Assembly: GCA_014361165.1 (NCBI GenBank)
Contig: JACIWD010000099.1
Coordinates: 1-9,744, forward strand
Direction of reading: 5' to 3'
Length of the DNA: 9,744 bases
Origin: Candidatus Mnemosynella bozhongmuii
GTDB lineage: Archaea; Halobacteriota; Archaeoglobi; Mnemosynellales; Mnemosynellaceae
The notes under the pieces are model-generated. The model was not told where the DNA came from. It saw only the letters and a program-made list of their open reading frames with translations, and did not search any database. This document shows, piece by piece, positions 1 through 6,147 of the stretch. Positions within the stretch are counted from its first letter, which is position 1. The number at the start of each line of letters is the position of its first letter. The translations under genes and the position numbers were made by a program.

Positions 1-1
1 G

Positions 2-37
2 TTTTTTATCAGCAATGCTGAGAGGTATGAGAGATGA
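2..37 (+). CDS. Possible 3' end of an upstream gene (partial)
   Basis: The frame starting at base 2 is open from the window edge and reads FFISNAERYER before a TGA at 35-37. That TGA overlaps the psmB ATG in an ATGA arrangement, which is common between co-transcribed archaeal genes. Only eleven codons are visible and a second frame is also open here, so neither identity nor reality can be established. The alternative is that this stretch is an intergenic promoter region for psmB. Confidence 0.25.
   Translation, partial: FFISNAERYER
9..21. repeat. 13-bp palindrome, copy 1, before psmB
   Basis: TCAGCAATGCTGA is a palindrome with one central base and ends 13 bases before the psmB start. The same sequence on the other strand lies at 5776-5788 over the split-barrel start codon. 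Confidence 0.35.
20..26 (+). promoter_or_regulatory. Shine-Dalgarno site of psmB
   Basis: GAGAGGT lies seven bases before the ATG at 34 and fixes that start. The T-rich run TTTTTTAT at 2-9 could be a TATA-like element about 25 bases before the start codon. The window begins too close to judge this, and a TATA box would conflict with reading the same bases as the end of an upstream gene. Confidence 0.5.
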
Positions 38-639
38 ATGATGAGGTGTATTATAAGGGCACTACGACCATAGGGATAGTCTGCAGAGATGGAGTGATTC
101 TCGGGACTGAAAAGAGAGCCACAATGGGAAATCTCATAGCAAGCAGAGATACAAAGAAGATTTACAGAATTGCGGATAAAATTGCGCTAACCACAGCCGG
201 TTCAGTTGCAGATGCTCAGAGGATTGCAAGACTCATTTCGGTTGAGCTGAGACTCTACGAACTTCAGAGGAAAGTTCCGATGAGCATAAAAGCAGCTTCA
301 ACACTGATTTCAAATATTCTGTGGGAGAGCAGATACTTCCCCTACCTGATTCAGCTCATCATAGGAGGAGTTGACTCAACTGGACCGAGAATATTTTCAC
401 TTGACCCGCTTGGAGGACTTCTTGAGGAGAAGAAAATTGTTGCAACAGGCTCGGGTTCTCCAGTTGCATATGGAGTTCTTGAGGACAGATATGAGGAGGA
501 CATGAGCACGGAGAATGGAGAGGAACTTGCAATAAGAGCTCTGAAAGCTGCGATGAAGAGAGATTCTGCTTCAGGAGATGGTATTGACATTGTGAAAATC
601 ACAAATGAGGGATATTTCGAAAAATTCGTTGAAATCTGA
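34..639 (+). CDS. psmB: Archaeal 20S proteasome beta subunit (N-terminal threonine protease)
   Basis: This is the catalytic beta subunit of the archaeal 20S proteasome, which forms the two inner seven-membered rings and degrades unfolded proteins fed by the PAN/Cdc48-type ATPases in the cytoplasm. The 201-residue protein has a nine-residue propeptide ending in Gly9, followed by the processing site and nucleophile Thr10 (mature Thr1) in the GTTTIGIV context. The other catalytic residues are at the expected mature positions: Glu26 (mature 17) and Lys42 (mature 33). Gly56 (mature 47) and the GSGS and RDSASGDG motifs near residues 139-142 and 176-183 complete the active-site framework. Length is normal for the family. 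The ATG at 34 follows a GAGAGGT Shine-Dalgarno site (20-26) by seven bases. The beta-CASP gene starts 24 bases downstream on the same strand, so the two are probably co-transcribed. Nothing is missing or broken. Confidence 0.97.
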   Translation: MNDEVYYKGTTTIGIVCRDGVILGTEKRATMGNLIASRDTKKIYRIADKIALTTAGSVADAQRIARLISVELRLYELQRKVPMSIKAASTLISNILWESRYFPYLIQLIIGGVDSTGPRIFSLDPLGGLLEEKKIVATGSGSPVAYGVLEDRYEEDMSTENGEELAIRALKAAMKRDSASGDGIDIVKITNEGYFEKFVEI

Positions 640-655
640 TCCCAAACATTTTCCC

Positions 656-661
656 AAAGGT
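656..661 (+). promoter_or_regulatory. Shine-Dalgarno site of fttA with uncertain start choice
   Basis: AAAGGT precedes the ATG at 664 by only two bases but lies at the usual eight-base distance from the in-frame GTG at 670. Either codon may initiate; the protein differs by two residues. Confidence 0.4.
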
Positions 662-663
662 CG

Positions 664-2580
664 ATGGCTGTGCCGCAGAATCCGGTGAAGGAGGAGCTTA
701 AGAAGAGGATAGTTGAGAGATTGCCAGAAGGAGTAAGGATAACCGATCTCGAGTTTGAGGGCCCGGAGCTTGTGATATATACTGATGAACCCAGAAAGAT
801 TGCGGATGATGCGAATCTGATAAGGTCTCTTGCAAAAGAGCTCAGAAAGAGAATTGTCGTCAGACCTGACCCGAAGGTTCTTGTTCCTCCTGAGAAGGCA
901 ATCGAGATTATAAAGGAGATTCTGCCCGAGAACAGCGGAGAACTTGACTTTCATTTTGATCCGGAGACTGGAGAGATTCTCATAGAGGCTGAAAAGCCAG
1001 GTGTTGTCATAGGAAAGCATGGAATGAATCTCAGAGAGATAACAAAGAAAATAGGGTGGACACCGAAGGTTGTGAGAAAGCCTCCGATTGAATCCACGAC
1101 GATTAAGAACATAAGAGCTTTCTTCCTTGCTGAGAGGGATTCGAGAAAGGAGATTTTGAAGAAAATAGGGCAGAGGATTCACAGAGAGATATCCTCGAAG
1201 GATAACTGGGTTCGTGTAACTGCTCTCGGTGGTTTCAGAGAGGTTGGAAGGAGTTCTGCCCTTCTTTCAACTCCGAACACGAAAATTATGATTGACTGCG
1301 GAGTTAACACGGGATCGGAGGAGAACGGAATTCCCTATCTCTACATCCCCGAGGTGAATCCGATTTCCGAGATAGATGCGGTTGTCGTGACTCATGCGCA
1401 TCTTGATCACTGCGGACTCATTCCGCTGCTCTACAAATACGGATACGATGGACCCATTTACTGCACCCCACCCACGCGGGATCTGATGGTGCTTCTTCAG
1501 CTCGATTACATAGATGTTACAAATAAAGAGGGCAGGCGAGTGCCCTATGATTCCTCGCTCATAAGAGAGGCTCTGAAACACGTGATCACTTTAAACTACG
1601 GAGAGGTCACGGATATAGCTCCGGATGTCAGGCTGACATTTCACAATGCAGGTCACATCCTCGGCTCGGCTGTTGCGCACTTCCACATAGGTGAGGGTCT
1701 CTACAATGTTGCATTCACGGGAGACTTCAAATTTGAGAAAACGCGCCTTTTCGAACCTGCGGTGAATGAATTTCCGAGACTTGAAGCTCTCGTGATGGAG
1801 GCAACCTATGGAGGAAACGAGGACTTTCAGCCTTCAAGAAGAGAGGCTGAAGCCCAGCTCCACAGAATTATAAGGGAGACGATTGACAACAAGGGAAAGG
1901 TTCTCATTCCAGCCTTCGCGGTGGGCAGATCGCAGGAAGTCATGATAGTTCTTGAGGAGGCAATGAGAAACGGTGTTATAGAGGAGGTCCCGATTTATCT
2001 CGATGGAATGATCTGGGAAGCAACCGCCATCCATACAGCCTATCCGGAATATCTCAACTCCGAACTCAGAAATCTTATATTCAATCAGGGAGTGAATCCG
2101 TTCCTCTCGGAGAATTTCAAACAGGTGGATTCAAGCTCAAAGAGAGCGGAGATTCTCGACAGCTCTGAACCGTGCATTGTCCTGAGCACCTCGGGAATGC
2201 TGAATGGAGGACCTGTCATGGAATATCTGAAAGCATTTGCACCGGATGAGAGGAACACTCTTGTTTTCGTTGGATATCAGGCTGAGGGAACTCTTGGAAG
2301 AAGGCTTCAGAAAGGATGGAAGGAAATTCCAATGAGTCACGAAGGAAGGACGATAACAGTTAAGGTTAACATGAGAATTGAAACCGTGGATGGATTCTCG
2401 GGACATTCAGATAGGAGACAGCTCATTGAATATGTGAGGAGAATGAGGGACAAACCGGAGAAGATTCTCACTGTTCACGGAGATGGAACGAAGTGCATTG
2501 AACTTGCAAGTGCGCTTTACAAGAAGTTCAAGATTGAGACGAGGGCTCCGATGAATCTCGAAACCGTGAGGTTCATCTAA
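664..2580 (+). CDS. fttA: KH-domain beta-CASP ribonuclease, transcription termination factor FttA (aCPSF1)
   Basis: This is the archaeal homologue of CPSF73. The aCPSF1/FttA family cleaves nascent RNA at U-rich 3' ends and terminates transcription genome-wide. The 638 residues read as KH-type RNA-binding domains (about 1-145, with the GxxG-like loop VIGKHG at 115-120), then a metallo-beta-lactamase domain split by a beta-CASP insertion. Zinc-site motifs are all present: THAHLDH at 243-249, His331 in AGHILGS and Asp354 in FTGDF. The beta-CASP motifs are Glu379 (MEATYGG), His581 (SGHSD) and His605 (VHGD). Length and architecture are complete, so it should be active. It follows psmB by 24 bases. 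The AAAGGT site at 656-661 sits only two bases before the ATG at 664, so the in-frame GTG at 670 (eight bases away) is an alternative start two codons later. Its TAA overlaps the stop of the convergent ATPase gene. Confidence 0.96.
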   Translation: MAVPQNPVKEELKKRIVERLPEGVRITDLEFEGPELVIYTDEPRKIADDANLIRSLAKELRKRIVVRPDPKVLVPPEKAIEIIKEILPENSGELDFHFDPETGEILIEAEKPGVVIGKHGMNLREITKKIGWTPKVVRKPPIESTTIKNIRAFFLAERDSRKEILKKIGQRIHREISSKDNWVRVTALGGFREVGRSSALLSTPNTKIMIDCGVNTGSEENGIPYLYIPEVNPISEIDAVVVTHAHLDHCGLIPLLYKYGYDGPIYCTPPTRDLMVLLQLDYIDVTNKEGRRVPYDSSLIREALKHVITLNYGEVTDIAPDVRLTFHNAGHILGSAVAHFHIGEGLYNVAFTGDFKFEKTRLFEPAVNEFPRLEALVMEATYGGNEDFQPSRREAEAQLHRIIRETIDNKGKVLIPAFAVGRSQEVMIVLEEAMRNGVIEEVPIYLDGMIWEATAIHTAYPEYLNSELRNLIFNQGVNPFLSENFKQVDSSSKRAEILDSSEPCIVLSTSGMLNGGPVMEYLKAFAPDERNTLVFVGYQAEGTLGRRLQKGWKEIPMSHEGRTITVKVNMRIETVDGFSGHSDRRQLIEYVRRMRDKPEKILTVHGDGTKCIELASALYKKFKIETRAPMNLETVRFI

Positions 2581-3332
2581 TCCACCGCCGGAATTACATG
2601 TAGACTTCCGTTAACCCTTATGAGGTGGAGCTTAGTGCCATACACTTCCCCGAGTGTTTTCTCGTCGAGAACATCCGAAGTCTTTCCGAATCTCACAATC
2701 CTCCCATTTTTCATTAGCAAAATCTTATCGGCAAAGCTTGCGAAGGTTGGATCGTGCTCGCTGAGGATTACGGAAACATCTTTTGAAACATCTCTGAGAA
2801 TGCGATAGAGCTGAATCTTATTTTTAATATCCAGATTCGAAGTTGGTTCGTCGAGAACGAGAACCCTGGGATTCTGTGCAAGTGCTCTGGCTATTAAAAC
2901 GAGTTTCAGCTGACCTCCACTGAGCTGCGTGTAAGGCCTTTCTGCAAGCTCCGCTATTCCAAGCTTTTCGAGGACCTCTCTTGCAATCTTGTAGTCTCTT
3001 TTACCCGGAGTTCCTATCCCGAGATGAGGAGCCCTTCCGGCTACAACAACATCTATGACACGATACGGGAAAGAAGGAGCATGCATCTGGGGAACGTAGC
3101 CGAGTAGTTTTGCAATCTCCTGGTGACTGCACTTTTTGAGATCAAGAGAATCGACGTAAATGCATCCTCGTGGCTTCAAAATGGATGCCATGCACTTCAG
3201 CAGAGTTGTCTTTCCACTTCCGTTGGGTCCGAGAATGGCGAGGATTTCTCCCTTTTCCACCTCAAAAGATATGTTCTCTATTCTGAACTCCCTGTATCCG
3301 AACTCAAGATTCTCCACCTTAACCCCACTCAT
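2577..3332 (-). CDS. ABC transporter ATPase of the iron-complex/cobalamin/heme import family (FecE/BtuD-like)
   Basis: This cytoplasmic ATPase powers the importer formed with the adjacent FecCD-type permease. All nucleotide-binding elements are intact in 251 residues: Walker A GPNGSGKT (35-42), Q-loop Gln82, signature LSGGQ (137-141), Walker B VLVLDE (157-162), D-loop SNLD (165-168) and switch His193. The stretch from 88 to 103, with VVVAGRAPHLG, is typical of ATPases that serve iron-siderophore, heme and vitamin B12 importers. The ATG at 3332 has a strong GAGGAGGG site (3339-3346) six bases upstream. The gene starts inside the last codons of the permease gene (14-base overlap), so translation is probably coupled. 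It is the last gene of the eight-gene operon, and its TAG overlaps the TAA of the convergent fttA gene. The class is certain; the substrate is not readable from this subunit. Confidence 0.95.
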   Translation of the reverse strand: MSGVKVENLEFGYREFRIENISFEVEKGEILAILGPNGSGKTTLLKCMASILKPRGCIYVDSLDLKKCSHQEIAKLLGYVPQMHAPSFPYRVIDVVVAGRAPHLGIGTPGKRDYKIAREVLEKLGIAELAERPYTQLSGGQLKLVLIARALAQNPRVLVLDEPTSNLDIKNKIQLYRILRDVSKDVSVILSEHDPTFASFADKILLMKNGRIVRFGKTSDVLDEKTLGEVYGTKLHLIRVNGSLHVIPAVD

Positions 3333-4335
3333 GCATGGCCCTCCTCATGAGATACAGGAACATTGGAGCTCCAACGAGTGTTGTTATTATTCCAACAGGA
3401 ATTTCGAAAACCCAGACAGTTCTGGAAATAAGATCTGCGAGAAGCATGAAGGAGGCTCCAACTGAGATTGAGGCTGGCAGGAGAACTTTCGGATCAGAGC
3501 CGACCAGAAATCTCGTTATGTGCGGAGATATCAGACAGACCCATCCTATGATTCCGCACACAGAAACGACGGAAGCAGTGGCAATCGATGCAAAGAGAAT
3601 TACGAGCATTCTTTCTCTTTCAACGTCAACACCAAGTGTTCTCGCCTCCTCATCACCCATTGAGAGGAGGAATATCCTCCATCTGTAAATCAGAAGTCCG
3701 ATAATTCCAAGCACAGCAAGAGGGAAGGAGGTGAATACATCTCCCCAGGTTATCGTGTGAAGTCTTCCAATCATCCAGGCTACAATCGTCTGGGTTTTCT
3801 CAGGCTCGACCAGTATCTGAATCAGAGAAAGCAAACCGGAGAAAAGAGCTGAGACTATTACACCTGCCAAGACTAAAGAGACCGGTGAAAACTGCCCCCT
3901 GAATTTTGCCATCGAAAGGGTCAGAAAGATTGCAATCAGTGCGAAGATGATTGCGGATGGTTGAGTTAAAAAGAAGTAGCCCGAGCCGAGCAGAGCGATT
4001 GAAAGAGCTGCTCCGAACGCTGCACCGGATGAGATCCCGAGAATGTAGGGGCTCACAAGAGGATTCCTGAGAGTCGTCTGCAGCGCAGCTCCCGAAATAC
4101 CCATGCAAGCTCCGAAGAGCATGGCTTCAATAGCTCTCGGCAGTCTCACGTTCAGAAGAATCGCCCGTTCCATAGAATCTTCAAATAGCGTCGAAGGCAG
4201 TTCGGTTAAGGAGACGGAATACTTTCCAAGGCTCATGTATATGAGGAAAAGTAAGAGGGGTAAAAGAATCAGACCAAGCTTATACTTTGGAGAGTCCAAA
4301 CTCTTCCTGAAGCTGTGTATAAACTCCATCGACAC
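3319..4335 (-). CDS. FecCD/BtuC-family ABC importer permease
   Basis: This is the membrane subunit of a type II ABC importer for iron chelates, heme or corrinoids. The 338 residues form about nine to ten hydrophobic segments, beginning with a helix at about 20-36. Family hallmarks are present in order: RLPRAIEAMLFGACMGISG followed by the ALQ...NPLVSPYILGISSGA region (about 64-100), the cytoplasmic coupling segment GDEEARTLGVDVER (about 225-240), CGIIGWVCLISPHITR (about 259-275), and the C-terminal VGAPMFLYLMRR. The chosen start is a GTG at 4335 because GAGGTGAT (4341-4348) lies at a normal distance from it. The ATG at 4329, two codons later, is the alternative. Either start lies inside the end of the SBP1 gene, giving an overlap of about 50-56 bases. 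There is only one permease gene for two binding-protein genes in the operon, which suggests it serves both. Confidence 0.95.
   Translation of the reverse strand: MSMEFIHSFRKSLDSPKYKLGLILLPLLLFLIYMSLGKYSVSLTELPSTLFEDSMERAILLNVRLPRAIEAMLFGACMGISGAALQTTLRNPLVSPYILGISSGAAFGAALSIALLGSGYFFLTQPSAIIFALIAIFLTLSMAKFRGQFSPVSLVLAGVIVSALFSGLLSLIQILVEPEKTQTIVAWMIGRLHTITWGDVFTSFPLAVLGIIGLLIYRWRIFLLSMGDEEARTLGVDVERERMLVILFASIATASVVSVCGIIGWVCLISPHITRFLVGSDPKVLLPASISVGASFMLLADLISRTVWVFEIPVGIITTLVGAPMFLYLMRRAMHEWG
3339..3346 (-). promoter_or_regulatory. Shine-Dalgarno site of the ABC ATPase gene
   Basis: GAGGAGGG on the minus strand lies within the last codons of the permease gene, six bases before the ATG at 3332. 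It supports that start and translational coupling between permease and ATPase. Confidence 0.7.
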
Positions 4336-5323
4336 CGTAAATCACCTCGAAAACTTCGTTTGCCTTTTCTTCGAAATCCCAGTTGAAGAGCTCGGGATGG
4401 AGAGCTTTTGCCATGTGCATGGTCTGAACGACCAGAAGAGCGGGATCGTATCCGACGTAACCTATGAAAACCTTGTAGACCTTTCCTTCCTTTACAGCCT
4501 CTATCTCTCTCCATTCAGCGCTGTTCTTTAGATCTTCCGGTGTCAGCAGTGACATGCCGTGGATGAATATGACGTCTGGATTCCAAAGTGCAACCTGCTC
4601 AAATGACACAGTTGCCCAAGGACCGTAACCGCTGCTTTCTATGCTGGAGGCAACGTTTATTCCTCCGGCGTAACGCAGCGTGAATGGATGCTCGCCGAAC
4701 ATAACTCTAAGCGGATCTTTTGAAAACGGTGGAGCGACAACGAGAACCTTCGGTTTTTCCTGTGCAGATGAGGTTTTATTTTCGAGTTCTTCAAACCACA
4801 TTGAAATGTAATTTACAATATCCTCGGCTTTCTCTTCCTTTTTAACGACCTTTCCAACGAGTCTGACAGTCTCCAGGAAGTCATCCAGATCCCTGACTGT
4901 TCTGTAGGTGCAGACTGTTGGAATTCCGAGGTCATTCTGAATCTTATCTGCAACCTCCGTGAGAGTTCCGTACACAAAGACGACATCGGGTTGAAGCTCT
5001 GCAATTTTTTCGAGGCTAAGAGTCCCCTGCCATGGATTCCCAACATCGGAGACATTTTTAATTTCGGGATAAACTTTATTCAGAACCGGACATCTCTTTG
5101 CATAACTTTCAACTCCGACGATCTTCTCTTCTTCTCCAAGTGCCACGAGAATTCTTGTTGCATCAGGACTCAAACTTACAATTCTCTCCACTTTGCTCGG
5201 AATCTCCACTTCCCTGCCGACAGCATCCTTAATCTTGATTGTTCCCTCTTCGACCGGTGTCGTGCATCCGGAGAGAGATGCGACGAGAGAGATCATTAAA
5301 AGGAGGGCAAGAACTTCTCTCAT
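4280..5323 (-). CDS. Class III ABC substrate-binding lipoprotein (FecB/BtuF-like), SBP1
   Basis: This is an extracytoplasmic, lipid-anchored ligand receptor for the importer encoded immediately downstream. The 347-residue precursor has a short positively charged start, a hydrophobic signal segment (about 4-16) and a lipobox LSGC at 17-20, so Cys20 is the predicted lipidated first residue. The mature protein has the two-lobe helical-backbone fold of the iron-siderophore/heme/B12 binding family: an N lobe about 33-140 containing LSPDATRILVALG and LSLEKIAELQPDVVF, a linking helix about 145-180, and a C lobe with YAGGINV (218-224), WNPDVIF (247-253) and KEGKVYK (278-284). The ATG at 5323 is preceded by GAGGTGA and lies nine bases after the previous gene's stop. 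The end of this gene overlaps the permease start by about 50 bases. It is a paralogue of SBP2 at 7156-8199, of identical length. The ligand is unknown; iron chelate, heme or corrinoid are the family options. Confidence 0.93.
   Translation of the reverse strand: MREVLALLLMISLVASLSGCTTPVEEGTIKIKDAVGREVEIPSKVERIVSLSPDATRILVALGEEEKIVGVESYAKRCPVLNKVYPEIKNVSDVGNPWQGTLSLEKIAELQPDVVFVYGTLTEVADKIQNDLGIPTVCTYRTVRDLDDFLETVRLVGKVVKKEEKAEDIVNYISMWFEELENKTSSAQEKPKVLVVAPPFSKDPLRVMFGEHPFTLRYAGGINVASSIESSGYGPWATVSFEQVALWNPDVIFIHGMSLLTPEDLKNSAEWREIEAVKEGKVYKVFIGYVGYDPALLVVQTMHMAKALHPELFNWDFEEKANEVFEVIYGVDGVYTQLQEEFGLSKV
4341..4348 (-). promoter_or_regulatory. Shine-Dalgarno site of the permease gene, inside the SBP1 coding region
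   Basis: GAGGTGAT on the minus strand is a long match to the archaeal anti-Shine-Dalgarno sequence. It lies five bases from the GTG at 4335 and eleven from the ATG at 4329. It is embedded in SBP1 codons (around Glu326-Val327-Ile328), so permease translation starts before the ribosome finishes SBP1. Confidence 0.6.
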
Positions 5324-5332
5324 ACATTCACC

Positions 5333-5782
5333 TCACATGCACGGATAGATCTCCTCTACTTCGACAACAATTGCTGCTTTTGGCTTCATTTCTCTCTCCA
5401 TCATATTTTCGAGCTTCTTCCGTATTTCTGGATCTTTTTCCCTCTCAAGTCTCTCCCTTAGTCTTTTCCTCCTTCTTTCCACCCTCTCCTCAACGAGTCT
5501 CTTTGCCCTCTCAAAAAGTTCTCCTTCAGTCACGACCTTTGCTCTGCCCTTGAACTGATAGGCTCCGAGCCTTTCGACATCTGTCACCGCCAAGGCAACT
5601 CTGTCGTTCTCCTCAAGATTTTTCCTCGTCTTGTTCATCCTTACATCCACGATGAGAAACCGTGAATCGTCTATCGGTTCAACCAAGCCCACCGGGACCA
5701 CATTTGGTTTTCCATCTTTGCTCGAAGTTGCGAAGTAGCAGATGTTTCTCCCCAATATCTCCCTCATCTCATCTGTCAGCAT
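5333..5782 (-). CDS. Pyridoxamine 5'-phosphate oxidase-like split-barrel protein with an added charged helix
   Basis: This 149-residue protein resembles the small archaeal FMN-binding split-barrel (PNPOx-like) family. Recognisable parts are ATSSKDGKPNVVPVG (18-32), the KTRKNLEENDRVALAV strand-turn segment (51-66), YQFKGRAKVV (75-84) and the closing strand KAAIVVEVEEIY (135-146). Family members bind FMN, F420 or heme, and the particular reaction here is not known. Residues about 87-132 form an unusually long, almost entirely charged helix rich in Arg and Glu, which I judge to be an expansion relative to compact homologues. The ATG at 5782 has a very strong GAGGAGGATC site (5787-5796). The gene overlaps the end of the cupin gene by 14 bases and precedes SBP1 by nine, so it belongs to the operon. 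A flavin- or heme-related step on an imported metal complex is a possible role, as an inference only. Confidence 0.85.
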   Translation of the reverse strand: MLTDEMREILGRNICYFATSSKDGKPNVVPVGLVEPIDDSRFLIVDVRMNKTRKNLEENDRVALAVTDVERLGAYQFKGRAKVVTEGELFERAKRLVEERVERRRKRLRERLEREKDPEIRKKLENMMEREMKPKAAIVVEVEEIYPCM

Positions 5783-6134
5783 TGCTGATCCTCCTCAGAA
5801 TTTCCTTCAGCTCGTCCATCGTCTTGTATCTCGCTCCAACGGTTATCGCAATAGCCTCAGCCTCTTCCTCGCATTCAAGCCCGGTTACGAAGTCTGCTGG
5901 AATGTATGCAAGATCACGCGAACCCAGTTCAACATCTCCCTTTTCCGATCTCAGCCTGACCTTTCCCTTTGTTATGACCATCACGCTATCCCTCGGATGG
6001 GAATGCGGTTCAACCTTCAGTCCAGCAGGGAATTTAAAGTGGATCACTGCAATCTTCTCGGAAACAAAAAGAGGTGTCATGACACCTTCAGGTGTGTTGA
6101 ATTTCTCCATCTCATCAAATCTCACGATCTCCAT
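5769..6134 (-). CDS. Small single-domain cupin protein
   Basis: This 121-residue protein is a conserved-barrel cupin (cupin_2 type). The first cupin motif is visible as GLKVEPHSHPRDS with His44 and His46, then Gly57 in ITKGKVRL. The usual glutamate of that motif appears to be replaced by Asp49. The second motif, around GSRDLAYIPADFVTG (71-85), keeps the Gly and Pro but lacks the usual histidine. Metal binding, if it occurs, would be by a reduced ligand set. The ATG at 6134 was chosen over an in-frame GTG at 6143 because GGGGGTGATC (6138-6147) positions the ribosome on the ATG. It begins five bases after the methyltransferase stop and overlaps the split-barrel gene by 14 bases. Cupins may be enzymes, metal-binding proteins or small-molecule sensors. 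Which one applies here is unknown, but the operon context favours handling of the same ligand. Confidence 0.85.
   Translation of the reverse strand: MEIVRFDEMEKFNTPEGVMTPLFVSEKIAVIHFKFPAGLKVEPHSHPRDSVMVITKGKVRLRSEKGDVELGSRDLAYIPADFVTGLECEEEAEAIAITVGARYKTMDELKEILRRISNADR
5776..5788. repeat. 13-bp palindrome, copy 2, over the split-barrel start codon
   Basis: TCAGCATTGCTGA (plus strand) is the reverse complement of the palindrome at 9-21. It spans the ATG at 5782 of the split-barrel gene and the last codons of the cupin gene. Confidence 0.35.
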
Positions 6135-6137
6135 ACA

Positions 6138-6147
6138 GATCACCCCC
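6138..6147 (-). promoter_or_regulatory. Shine-Dalgarno site of the cupin gene
   Basis: GGGGGTGATC on the minus strand contains the TGA stop of the methyltransferase gene. It selects the ATG at 6134 rather than the upstream in-frame GTG at 6143, which lies within the site itself. Confidence 0.55.

Noticed and set aside
494..508. Internal ribosome-binding site and ATG (GAGGAGGACATG) inside psmB
   Set aside because: It encodes Glu-Glu-Asp-Met of the mature beta subunit, and an internal start would yield a fragment of the proteasome fold without the active site.
571..1182. 203-codon open frame on the minus strand opposite fttA
   Set aside because: It lies entirely opposite the KH-domain part of a clearly conserved gene, has no recognisable motif, and no ribosome-binding site was apparent.
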